A stretch of DNA of 64,000 nt, from contig JAOVVO010000470.1 in the NCBI GenBank assembly GCA_028564675.1, positions 1-64,000 of the forward strand, read 5' to 3'. Both the position numbers and the translations under genes were made by a program. Below are positions 25,906 through 38,003 of the stretch, piece after piece. This stretch comes from Onchocerca lupi (lineage: Eukaryota > Nematoda > Chromadorea > Rhabditida > Onchocercidae). The stretch's first letter is position 1. Each line of letters begins with the position of its first letter. The notes beneath the pieces were generated by a model, which worked only from the letters and a program-made list of their open reading frames with translations, did not search any database and was not told where the DNA came from.

Positions 25906-28900
25906 CTATACACTGACGGCTGAACGTTGGCAAGTGTGGTCAGCTTCCTCTTTCAATGCCGTTGCTAGATTTTGCACTGTTGGCCAATAACCAAGAGCTG
26001 AATTCAGCAGGTCCGCCGAAGGTAAAGAACCACCTTTCGATAATACCTGGGAAGAATTATAAAGAAATTTCATTAATTAAACCCATGTAAACACCAATCG
26101 TTTCTTTTTCCAGTCTTATTTAATTCTAAAAGTTCTACTCTTACAAAATTGATTATTTTTTAAAAATAGATAAACTGTCCAAATATAAACCGTAATCTAG
26201 TAAATTTTGAACTGAGGTTTAACATTTTAACTTCAAATTACACAGTATTCTTTATTAAAATAGTTCTGATGATTTACTGCTTAATAAATTTGAAAATTTG
26301 TAGGATAGAAATAATTATCAAACAACATTAACCTTTGCCCATGCAAGACCGTTCTCCTTGGAAAATGGACTATCACGGAACCGGGTATTCCAAATCAACG
26401 AAGCTGTAGCTCTTGCTACTAAATAAGAGTAGTACTTCGCACCGTATGGTACTAAATGTGTAAATCTGAAAGTAGTGGCGAATTATAAAACTTTTCTAGC
26501 TTTCATTCCAATACCGAAAATTTCATTTAAAAGTCGAAATTTAATAAAATTGACTTACCGATGATGCCATGCGGAACTTGTCTCTTTTTTAACATTTGGA
26601 AAAACTACCGACCAAATTGATGCATATAAATCAGCTGTTGAAATTCGACCGTTCATTATACCTTCAGCATTACCACCATGAGCCTCAAGATCAAAAAGAC
26701 TGTACACAGCCTGAAACAAGTGAACATGGAGAAATACATTTAGAACCAAGACTTAAATAGCAACAATTTCAAGCACTTAGTCTTTACTCAGCAAAACTTC
26801 GAAGTGAAAGAAACCTGTTGTAACATTTCCAGAGATGTGAAAGCGAATCGTGATGTTATGAGAGAAGCGGCATCCTCAACACTTATTGGACGTCCGTGAC
26901 TATCTTTTGCTATTTCGCGCAAAACATCAATATTATTAAAGAAATATTCCATCAGATTGGATGGAACTTCCGCCATATCGGTTGAGCAACGAGTTCCTGA
27001 AGGATTTTCGTATTAAATTGAAGAATGAAAATGAAATAAAAAAATTGATTGGACTTAGAATTCATAGATAATAAAGGAAATAATTTCGTAAATTTCATTA
27101 AAATATTTCATTATAAGTGACAAAAATGAAATTACCTGCGACATGTTGGTATTGAGTGCGAGCAAGCATTGAATGCATTGCATGACCCATTTCGTGGAAA
27201 AAATTTTCAGCTTGATGGGGACTCAAAAAAATATTTTCAATGCTTTCCATTTCTTTCGTTAACGATAACGATAAAACGACAATTGGTGTTTGGTATGAAC
27301 CATCATCTAACTGAATCAAACATACTTTAATCAATACAGTATCCAAAATCCATTAATCCACTACAGTTTGGTCACTAAGCATAAGCTCTTCGAGAGATGT
27401 CTGCACGCCAAATACAATTGTGTATTGACTTTCCGGAACAGATTCATGATGCCCAATAAACTGTAGGCCATTTACTCATGGTGAACAATACAATAAAAAT
27501 TTTCGGCAACATATTTGTGACCTTTTACGAATTATGGGAAATTTTCTTCCAGGCAATATTAGTATAAAGAAAAGTTTTGGAATTTTGTATATTTTTTCGG
27601 TCAGAAAAAAGGAAGAAAACCTGCTTGGAGCAACGGACAGTGAAATGACAATCGCCCGCTGTTTTTGTTTGTCTTTCTTGAATATCAATGTAAATCGTTC
27701 CCAAAAATTGGTCCTTGTCTTGAAAAACATCCTATAACAATAACAGAAAATATAATTTGAAATTTCTATTGCTTGCAAACATGTTAAAAAATAATTATTT
27801 CCTTCTTATTACAGGCCAAACAGAAGTCCTAATGGAACAGAAAGCCCATATTCTTGAATAAACCATATCTTTTTATAGCTGGTAAAACAAGAAAATTGAA
27901 AAAGTTATATTACACACATGAGAATAAGAAAGACAAAAAAGCAATAGCGCAAGCAATGATAAGAGAAAAAGAAAACTAACAATCTTAATAACATTTCCTG
28001 GCCAAATTTCTCCATGAACAGGTGTCTGGATTGAAAAGAAAACGTTGTACAGCCGCTTTGTTATTAATTCGAATCCACTTAAGAGATTACTAAATGAGAA
28101 ATACCTGAAATTGAAAGCAATAACAAATGAAAAATAAAAATGAAAAAATAATATAAAATACTACTAGATCTCTGTTCTGCATAACTACAATAGACTGTCA
28201 TTATGGATCTGTTATATCAGTTATATGTTTCACAGGAAATTATTTTTATAAAAATTTACGGTAATTCTTTTTTTATCTTCTACTTCCTTCCATTATGGTT
28301 GAAGTAAGTATAAAATTTTTTGAATGATGAGTTCAGTAGTACCTGGAAAGATGCTGCAACTGACCAAAAGCATTCTCGCGATACAGCATACAAAGATAAG
28401 TTAAATCAGATTCGTACAGATGTTCTCGCTTCGATTCAATTTGAGCTAAAACATCAGCCAGTACGGCTAACTCTTGTTCAGCTGCTGGTTGACATGACTG
28501 CAACAAACGGAACAAATAATTTTAATATGTGGTTAAATAAATAAATAAATGTAGCAAGTTCTTTGAGAAAAAAAATAATAGTTACAAATTAGAAGCAAAA
28601 ATCTAGTAAACTACTATTTAGAATAACATTTGAAATGAAAGTGGTGCCTCATCAATTCTTTATCATTCATTAATTCTCTTTTATCAATGAAGAATTTTTA
28701 GCATTAAAAATTTTCAGTATCGTTCAATATAAACTATTAACCAGTAAGATAGACTTACTTTAATGACTTCAATCAAGAAATCATGGGCGTTTTCATATGA
28801 ACCGAGCAAAGAAGTTTGTTGAGCACGATGAGCATAAGATTGGAAACCAGTAAGTTGAGCTAATAAATGTCGACAAGTAATCAGACGGCGTAAACGTTTC

Positions 28901-31425
28901 TCCTACATAATTCCCAATTATTTTTATCCTTATTCACCGAAATGTAAAATAACAAAATATTTGGCGTGAGAATTTAATATATAAATTTTTAAATTTTAAT
29001 TCAGTCGCTTCATGAAAATCATGACTGAAGATCGAATTATTCAAACTACTAGAAATTTAATTAAAAAGTAAATGGAAGGCAAAGATTTTAAATATGGCAT
29101 GTTGAGTTTTTCTTTTTTTTTTTTTTTTTTAAGATGAATGCATATAGTCATACCATCATTAAGAAACATACTATACTGAGGTTGATATTGACGACAAAAT
29201 TACATCAGTTAAAAAAAAAAAAAATTACATACAGCGAGAAAATTACCGTACTTGTTCTTCATTGTATGAATAATAGGTAGCATAAGACCATTGCCTGGTG
29301 GCACGATCAACTGCGAATGCATTCGGATTACAGAGATGTCGTTTCACTCTATACATCTTACTATAAAATGGTGCAACCGTAACAGGCAGCTCAGCACCAT
29401 ATGTAAATTGTGAACCAACCATAAAAATCTCGTTGCTAAGCCTTACATATTCACATTTCTAAATTAGAATTTATTGATTCATAATAATGCATATATCATA
29501 CGCTGTCTACCATTGATAAATGAAGTTTTTTGGACCGCGATTTCTCAATATGCATTTTTTCTACTATAAAACAAGTTCAATAACATGATCTATACTAATA
29601 AGATCGGGAATTCAACAGGACACTGTATCTATATCAAAAAATACAATTTCTACAAGGAAGCTCATCTTATAGAAAGAAATTCAGAGAAATATAAAATCGA
29701 ACAATTTTATAGCCAGAATAATCATGCAACGAAAATTTTAGAAATTTAGAATAAAATTCATATACTTACCTGAATTTCAGCTAAATTGACACCAGCTTGT
29801 TCGAAATCATCAAGAAATAACGAAGCTGTGCGTTTATCAACATCTGTCAAAAGATTACTTTCTGTTTCTAACGAGTCTTTCAGCGCCTTGTATAAATCAG
29901 ATCTGGTATTTAAACTAAAAACAATAAATTTGAGATCATGATAACTTAAAATAAAGAACTGAAAATTAAAAAATTCCAGAACTGAAGATGGAAGGATATG
30001 AAGCTTTTGATTAAATTTCACCTTTCTACGAGTTCAGTGAAATCCCTCATGCTTTCTTGTGCTGCTGCGCTGAATTCTTTAATTGAATGCATATTCCGAA
30101 CGCACTCAGCCTGAAAATGTGTAAGTGTAAGAAATTTATGTTATCAAAATCAATATCAATTTTGAATGTCATTATTTTCATTTTTCTTCTATCAGTATTG
30201 CTAAAAAAAAAAAATGACTCTCAGTCTTTTCACTGTCCCTCAAATTTAGTCTTAAATGCTTGAAAGATCGATGTGTATTGCGCATATGCGCATCTTGTGA
30301 GCATTTATAGTATAATAAAAAAAAAAAAAAAATTAATTAATAAAAATTTCTGCACATGAATAGAACGTATTCTATCAAATAAGACATGATATCTATAGTA
30401 TAAAGTAGATTAGACATAGTAAAAATTCTTTGCCTATCAAAGAAGAGAAAAAATCACGATCATAATATTTTGGCAATAAAATTAATTATAAATTAAATTT
30501 TTTTATAAAAAATCGAGCTTCGAGGTAAACAACAAGATTCACCAAATCTGCAGCGCTGCATATCTCATTTGACAAATCATCAAAAACTTCAACAACTTTC
30601 TTGTCACACTTTCGACTGACGATCTATAAGAATATTTTTCAATCAACAAAATGTTCCATGTTTCACCATTACACTTTTAAATAAGAGCAAAATTCTATTT
30701 CAAAATTTTGTACAAATACTATCTAAAAAAGGTAAAAGTGTCAGCCACAGGAATTAAGCTATCAGTGATCATTTCGAAAATATCGGCATGTAACAAAAAA
30801 GCAACTAAATTACATAATTATATCTAAAAAGTTCCAAATAAATTAGGAAAACAGAAAATGCAAAGCTACTGTGATAGAATAGCACGACTAAATATCTGAA
30901 AAAAAATCTGAAAATCTGGATCTGAAACAAAACTTTAAATGGTAGTCGGAAAAAAATTTTACCTTATCAACCAATTCAAAAGAGCGTTTCCTAACTTTTT
31001 CATTGAGTAATTTGAATCCGGATGGATGCTTCAGCAATTCCTCACCAAAGAGTCCCTTAAGTAAAATAATTTAAACATTCTGAACAAAAAAATCCTAATT
31101 TACAAAAACAACTCTTTTGAAGAAATTTTTCTAGATTCTGAAAAATGTTCAGTGTAATGTCTGCAAAACATGTCTTACTGCATCGAAAGTTACTTCCTCT
31201 TCTTCTTCTTTCTACCATTGTCCTCATGTCAATCAATGACTTTTTTTAAACAAATAAATAAACAGTTTACTGATTTGCATTATTAAGGAAATGTAACACA
31301 CCATAACATATAAAAAGTTTCTATTAATTAAAGACCTTTTCGGGAATATAACTCTCCAATTGTAAACATCTCAATGAATTTAGTAAACTGGAGAAGCTTG
31401 ATCTTAAAACGGCAGTCCGCAACAT
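25906..31425 (-). CDS. mitochondrial intermediate peptidase (M3 metallopeptidase)
   Basis: Zinc oligopeptidase of the mitochondrial matrix (MIPEP/Oct1 type) that removes an octapeptide from imported precursors after the main processing peptidase. Sixteen exons in transcript order: 31425-31336, 31055-30963, 30623-30543, 30110-30022, 29914-29770, 29458-29252, 28902-28759, 28497-28343, 28104-27981, 27731-27621, 27460-27365, 27310-27136, 26996-26815, 26710-26559, 26465-26333 and 26046-25906. Together they give 705 residues, close to the human protein. The N-terminus (MLRTAVLRSSFSSLLNSLR) is a basic, hydroxylated mitochondrial presequence. The active site FFHEMGHAMHSML is encoded at about 27165-27205, followed by the M3 signature G-x5-D-x2-E-x-PS with third ligand Glu (TDMAEVPSNLMEY). 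The ATG lies 13 bases after a TTCCAG acceptor, suggesting trans-splicing. The 27460-27365 exon adds 32 residues that I do not recall in vertebrate homologues. Confidence 0.94.
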
Positions 31426-32463
31426 TATCGTTTGTTCCCTGGAAATATAGAATTACATAGAGCAAGAAAATGAAGTTCAAGTTTCCATTTAGGGACATTT
31501 CATTGATAGTACATTATGAAGTATACAGGTATTCCTAAACAACGCCGAGAATTTCATGAATGAATTAATATTAATATCAGAAAGAACGCTCAGAGAAATT
31601 ACTGGTAATTCTCCAATAATGATTCTGCAGAAGTATTCTAAAAGTTGAAATCTGTTGTAGTTGAGGAAATTGGCAATAAGAAATAAATATGAGACTTTGA
31701 CAGTTCTAATCGTGAAATCTCACAAATTCCACTTTATTTGTAATTTAACTAGTAAATCAACAATTTATTAGCAATGAAGCATTTGAAAAAGAAAGTTCAC
31801 AACAAAAAATTTTAAAGAATAATAATGTACAGTTACCAACAACATAGTACATACATTTAACAGCCAATCAAAGCCAAAGTGACATCATTCATAAATTCAT
31901 TTTTATAAAAATATCGCTAAATCAATGAATCTATGGAAAAATTTTCACAAAAGAAAACCGGAAAATTGGTAGCAGCTCAAATTTTAAGTTTTTTGCGCTT
32001 AGTTTAATTAAAAACAAGATTAAAATCAAAATCTGGAGAATCTTTCAGTTACACCATGTGAGTCAGATGATTCCAGAAAAGTGAAAAAAGAGATTCAATT
32101 CAAAAAGGATGTCAGGAAAGACTATTATTTTAATAACAAAAAATCTTCTAAACGCATTAATTACAATAGCTCCCTCAATACAGAAAGGCCACTGATGCTA
32201 CTGTCTAGCAAATAAATAAATTCATTTCTCTCATATGAGTAGCTTTCAAATCAATATTATTATATTATATTATTTTCTAAAATTAAAGCTTAGAAATAAT
32301 GAGAACATGTTGGAGATATTTCACACTTAAAAACATAAAATTTTTTGTGCTGCTCTGTCATTGTAAATCCAAATCTTTCGTAGCACGAAAATTTCCGAAA
32401 TTGCAAAAGATTATCATATCCCTAATGGAAAATAATTTTGCTTCAAGTTCTCAGAGTACCAAA
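31426..32463. other. spacer between csn-6 and the peptidase
   Basis: AT-rich, no gene seen. It is the 3' flank of csn-6 and the 5' flank of the peptidase, both on the minus strand. Confidence 0.7.
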
Positions 32464-34986
32464 TTAAACAGCTGGAAAAGGACGCGCCCGTCTACCAGAG
32501 GCAAGCAACCAACTTTGCCTTTCCATCGACATTACATTCATCTTTGTTACTAACTGAAAGACCGCAATTATATTCAGGCCAATATAAGTGTAATTAAACA
32601 AAAATTTCATTTGAAATCAATGTATTTTTTCCTTCTTTTTTTCATGATTCATCTCTCGCTTATTTTCTCATATGCATAATTTACTTTTTCCCTAAACTAA
32701 AAATATTTTAAAATAAAGATACTCACATCATTAAGTGTTCCACAAGTTTTGGTAAGAGCTGCTACAAGCGAAGTCATTTTTACTTCCAGACATTGCTGAA
32801 ATGGTGAAAATATTTACAAGAATTCGGAATTATTAAATTACTGAATTAAATTATTAAGACTTTTTGCTTTAAATAGTCTGAGTGATTTATCGAATCTTAT
32901 AGTAAAAACTTGCATTTTTATATTGCTCTACGAATTTGTCGGAACCCATAACTGGTACTCGACGCACTAACTGAGCAATTTCTCGTATGATTTCTTCATC
33001 ACGTGGTAATTCGCCAGTACGAACTGCCTAAAGTAGTGCTTGTATAATTCCTCTATAATTAATCTTTGCATGACGGACTTTTCAACTTATATCAATCCTA
33101 CTTTTCTAGTCCTCGTTCTTTTGTTAAATTCTTTACTTGCACCTATGAAATAAAACTTTCCTTCGTCCTAAAATATAAAGCATGACACAATAAAATGTGG
33201 ATTAAGCTTCGGGTGGCAGGACTATGTCAAATGATAGTCAGTAACTTGAGAGCCTCGGCAATAAAAAGATATTCTTAGAAAAATAATGAATACGAGAAAC
33301 TGCTTTTACCATTATTATTTCATTTTTTGCATCTTATTCAAAATGAACACTTTCATATTTTATTAGAACTATTCTGACTTACTCTTAAATAATCATAAAT
33401 AAGTTCCAGCCGTGACTGTAGCATATTTATGGCACCCAATTGTCCTACAATTTGTTTATTTGTTGAAGACATGGTATTTGCTGAAACAGTTGAAATCTGG
33501 GCAACATGTTCAATTCCAATACGTTCAGCTTGTTCACTGGCTAACGACCAGCTAACTGAATGCCATACTATTGAACCTGGGCCGCCTTTTAAGCCAGTAG
33601 TACATACAGATTCATAGATTGCCACTGGTAACTGTAAATAGACAAATTTTCTTTGTACTCATTAGGAAAAAGATATTCTTCCAGCAAAAACGCTACAGAC
33701 AAAAAAGACAAAAGTAGTTAGAGACAAAAATGATAAGAAGCAGATTATTTTAACACTTCTTCGCAGCTTCCTATGAATTTGAAATAGAGCAAAATTTTCA
33801 TATATCAAGCTAACTGAGCCATTTATTGACCTTGCAATTTTTTCCATAAGAGATAAACTGAAAAAAAAAAAAATATATCAAGTGCTGCCAATTTCGACAA
33901 TCTGAATGCGGTCCCTCAAATTCATACCTTATTGCCCGGTGGCGCTTTTGGATCAAGCTTCACTAGAATTGGTGATTCATGCATGACGGAGAATTGCTGA
34001 TGCACTTCCCAATCTGCTTCTGTTGGTTTTGTGCCTCCAATCGTATACCAACCAACGTAATCCAAATCATGAAATACTTCTTGGTCTGAAAATAAACATA
34101 CAAAAATATGTGAGAAAAAATAAAGCTCGACTAGTGGAAAAATCAAAACTGAAATATTTAGTGAGCAGTGAAAATACAAAACACAAGTCAAAATAATTAA
34201 ATGTGCAAATATATTCATTTCCTATCAATTGCTATCATTGTAAGAACATTAGCATAATAAATAAGTCTGGCAATATATTCATTTCTTATCAGTTGCTATC
34301 ATAGTACGAACATCAGCATAATTCAGATGAAATCCATGAAAAGCAGGAAAGGAAAAAACATATACAACATTATCTACAAATGCTATCTTCCTGTTCATAT
34401 TCTCACCAGATCTTGAATGACAAAGCTTAAATATGCACTGTCCGAATAAAATCAAAGATTTCGTGATTTTCATACTTCAAGTTGCAATTTTTTAAACTCT
34501 TTTACTTAAGTCGCATCTTTTAAACTCTTCTATTTTCTGTCACCTAAAGAAGAAAACCTTACACTGCTGTTCCCTTGTAGAAAGAAAGTTTGCATCAATA
34601 ACTGCATAACCCTTTCCTTCGTCACTCCATTTTACCTCGAAACTATTCATCATTTCAACATGCCTTCCAGACTGTTTTCCAAGTATTGCACCAAAAACCT
34701 GTATTCCAAATAAATAAAATCATTGAAGTAAATAATTTCTGTTGCAATAATGAATAAATAAAATTTTTCATCTTCTGAAAATTGCAATTAAAATTATGAT
34801 ATTATTAATCAATATATAAAATGTGACCTCGAAAGATTTTCCATCATTACGCTGTGCACTTGTTCGAGTTACATGTTCCGATATATTCATTATAACCAGT
34901 GGATGTAACGAAACAGTAATGGCGCTAACTGGCTCATTATGTCCAACCGATTTATTATCATCCTCCGACATCGATAGATCCATCAT
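32464..34986 (-). CDS. csn-6: COP9 signalosome subunit 6
   Basis: MPN-domain subunit of the COP9 signalosome, which removes NEDD8 from cullins and so tunes cullin-RING ubiquitin ligases. Exons in transcript order: 34986-34828, 34698-34563, 34085-33928, 33631-33383, 33027-32914, 32795-32727 and 32553-32464. They give 324 residues against 327 in human. Recognised stretches are VSLHPLVIMNISEH (MPN start), MNSFEVKW, DLDYVGWYTIGG, HESPILVKLDP, LASEQAERIGIEHVAQ, INMLQSRLELIYDYLR, LPRDEEIIREIAQLVRRVPV and the C-terminal helices ending ASGRRARPFPAV. The JAMM zinc-binding His residues are absent, as normal for CSN6, which is not the catalytic subunit. The fifth intron (after 32914) uses a GC donor (AAT|GCAAGT). 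A second ATG directly follows the first, so the true start could be one codon later. Confidence 0.94.
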
Positions 34987-35216
34987 CAGTAAATGATTGG
35001 ATGCTTAAAATAAATGAGTAAACTATGCTAAAAAGTTTGATTAATAACGAATTTAAACTTAAATATACGAAATATTGAGATCAGTTCAACTTTATCACCT
35101 TTCGTTAAGCTGTTAAGATGAAGCAGTGAGCCAAGTTGTGCTCAATTCTTTATATACTATGTTAAGCTATCTGCAATACCTTCTATTTGTCATTTTGATA
35201 GCCTCATCATAAAACA

Positions 35217-35344
35217 ATTAAAATTTAAAAACCAGTTTAAATCATTCTATACGTGATCTTTCGAAAAACAGTCAAAGCACACAAAATATTACAACAATTT
35301 CTGCAAAGCAAAGAAGTTTTTACGAAATCTGAAATTACAGTGCA
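35217..35344. repeat. direct repeat, copy 1
   Basis: Shares with 35562-35688 an ordered set of blocks: ATTAAAATTTAAAAACYAGTTTAA, CTTTTCGAAAAC, CAAAGCA/CGAAGCATAC, ACAATTTCTGCAAA and GAAATTWYAGYRC. Roughly four bases in five agree by eye. Confidence 0.85.
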
Positions 35345-35561
35345 TAGTTAAATCGAACTTTTGACTCATTAAACAGATACCTCACAACCCTACCTTACCC
35401 ACTCAAACAAGTCATCACAAATCAAAATAATCAAAATTAATACGGCCCCAATTAGCTACATAGCTATCTCAAATTTAGAAGAAATTTGACTGGAAAGGAA
35501 TTTTTAATCAATAATGATTTATATTTAAGATAGTTCAATACTTCAAATATAGATCACCATT

Positions 35562-35688
35562 AATTAAAATTTAAAAACTAGTTTAAGTCACTTTATGTGA
35601 TAATCTTTTCGAAAACATTCGAAGCATACGGAATTTTTACAATTTCTGCAAAACAAAAGAAATTTTTATAAAACTTGAAATTTTAGCA
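35562..35688. repeat. direct repeat, copy 2
   Basis: Second copy of the 35217-35344 unit, in the same orientation, about 345 bases downstream. Confidence 0.85.
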
Positions 35689-37703
35689 CGGACGGAGAAA
35701 ATTATTTAAAATGAATTATTCTGCTGAATTACAGCAATTAACAATCGTTCTTCTTTGCTAGCCTTTTAATTATTACCTATTTTTCTTTTCTTTTTTCTTT
35801 TCCTGGAAAAGATAAGTGATAAAATAGCAAATGACAAATCTTTTCGAATTGAAATTCGTACTTTCGAAATATCTCCTTCAATATTTAGAATCATTTTTTT
35901 GGAAAATTTTTCCATTTCTATGATCTACGAATCAGTCCGAATCGTTATTATTCTTATTCAAAAAAAAAAAAAAAAAAAAAATCAATAAATTTGATAAAAT
36001 AGTTTATTCACATACCATGCTATATTTTATAGTACTTTAAATCATCAAAAAATAAAAAATATACAAATTAAATCTTTAACTTTTATTAATGAATCGTTTG
36101 GTTACTTATTCGAAAATTCAAATTGGATTAACATTTTGAAATTTAACTATCACATTAATTCAATAATTTTATTGCTAAATTTAAGTTAATAAGTATTCTT
36201 TCTGGATTATATAATTTATGCAATCCTTTCATAGTTTATTTATTTACTTTTTTTTTTTTTTTTTGAAATTCTTCGAATTTGATAGTACTTCGTATTATTT
36301 GGAATGAACAAAAAGCACATTTATCATTTATTTTCTTCCTTTTCTTTCCTAATCTTTGATCTTTCTTTTCTTTGTTAAAACACTTCGTTCCGTTCATCTA
36401 CAATTTCAAGCAATTTTTCATTTCGAATAGCTCGTACTTTTAAAAAATTTTTTCTTCCTGTTTCTATAGATGGAAAGTTGCCAAATTGTTTATTCATATT
36501 TTTCAAATTTATTTATTCCTGAAAAATATGCGTGAATGAATTTTCCGATTCTATAAATTTTTGAAGTTATCGGAAATCGATGAATTAAAATTTGAAATTT
36601 AAAATATGAAGAGAATATTATACGGAATATTAACATTATATGTTTTATATTGTATTAGAAATGACCTCAATTGTAAAAATAAATTCAAGAAAGGTAAAAA
36701 TTGTTCAAAATCGATTTATCACATATGACCTCTTATGATCTGCAAATGACCTATGTCTTAATAGAAGTTGTAATGTGATCAAAAAAATTGTTTTGATATG
36801 ATTATAAAAGTCTTTACAGTATTCCTGGTCGAATTCTTTTTCAAAAATTTGTATTTCTTATTTCGAAATAATTTAATTTTTTTTTTTCTCTCAACTTACA
36901 CTTATTATTTTGATGAATTTTTGATTTGATTACAAAAGAAAAAGAATTGAATGAAATGTGAAATGTTTAATTTTCAAATTCGAGAGCTCAAATTGTGATC
37001 TTTGGACTCGAGAGCCAAAAAAATGGATATGTTTCTTCATCTCGTTGGAATATTTACATCTAACACAAACGATAGGAAAAATCAAAGATTTGTCTTTGAG
37101 TTTAGAGGGGAGGAAAAAAAAAAAGCAAATGTGATGAAAAAAATCTTTACAATTTGAAATTGAAAAAAATCTTCACAATTTGAAATTGAAATAATTCTTA
37201 TCAAAATTTTTCAAAAAAAAAAAAAAAAAATGCAAATAAATAATTGACTTCTAATACTTCTTGATCGATAACAAACATTCATTTCATTAGAAATCAAGAA
37301 TTAAATTTCTGTTCTTTTTTTTTTTTTTTCAAAATTTTTCGGAAATTTCATTTTTGAAAAAAATTACAATTTTTCTCTTTTTTTTTGATAACATTAAACG
37401 AATGATATGTAAATAATACAGATGCAAGAAAGGAATTAAATTTTAAAAAAAAAAAATAAAAAATAAAAAAAAAAAAGTTAAACATTTATTTTTATTCTTT
37501 AATGATTATTAATGAATATTTTTTGTTCACAAATTTTTTTCTTTACTTCTGATTTTTATGTAAACAAGAAATCAGTTAAAAATGGACCGAATAATACACA
37601 TATCAGCAAAAATTTTTCTATCATTTTTTTTTTTTATGATTTCGAATTAACATTTCAGTATTTATGTAATATTAAATAAGATAATTAAGTGAAGCATTTG
37701 GAT

Positions 37704-38003
37704 GATATTATCAGCTAAATTAATATCAACGAAATACTAATTAGGTAATAATTAATGATTAATAATGATCAAATCATTTCTAACTTCTAAAGGTTATTTG
37801 CTAATCAAATATTATCAGCTAAATTAGTACCAAAATAAATGTTAATTAGCATATAATTAATAAATAATAATGATCAAATCATTTCTAAACTTTTGTTATA
37901 AATAAAGTTATTTACCAATCTGATACTATCAGCTAAATTAGTATCAAATAAATGTTAATTAGCTAAGAACTAATAAATAATAATGATCAAATCACTTCTA
38001 ACT
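37704..38003. repeat. tandem repeat, three units of about 104-114 bp
   Basis: Each unit starts TATCAGCTAAATTARTA (37709, 37813 and 37927) and ends AATAATAATGATCAAATCA(T/C)TTCTAAC. The units differ by small insertions and substitutions. Confidence 0.9.

Noticed and set aside
27476..27778. Open frames on both strands inside the peptidase gene
   Set aside because: Overlap the true exon 27621-27731 in other frames; the M3 peptidase frame matches the family.
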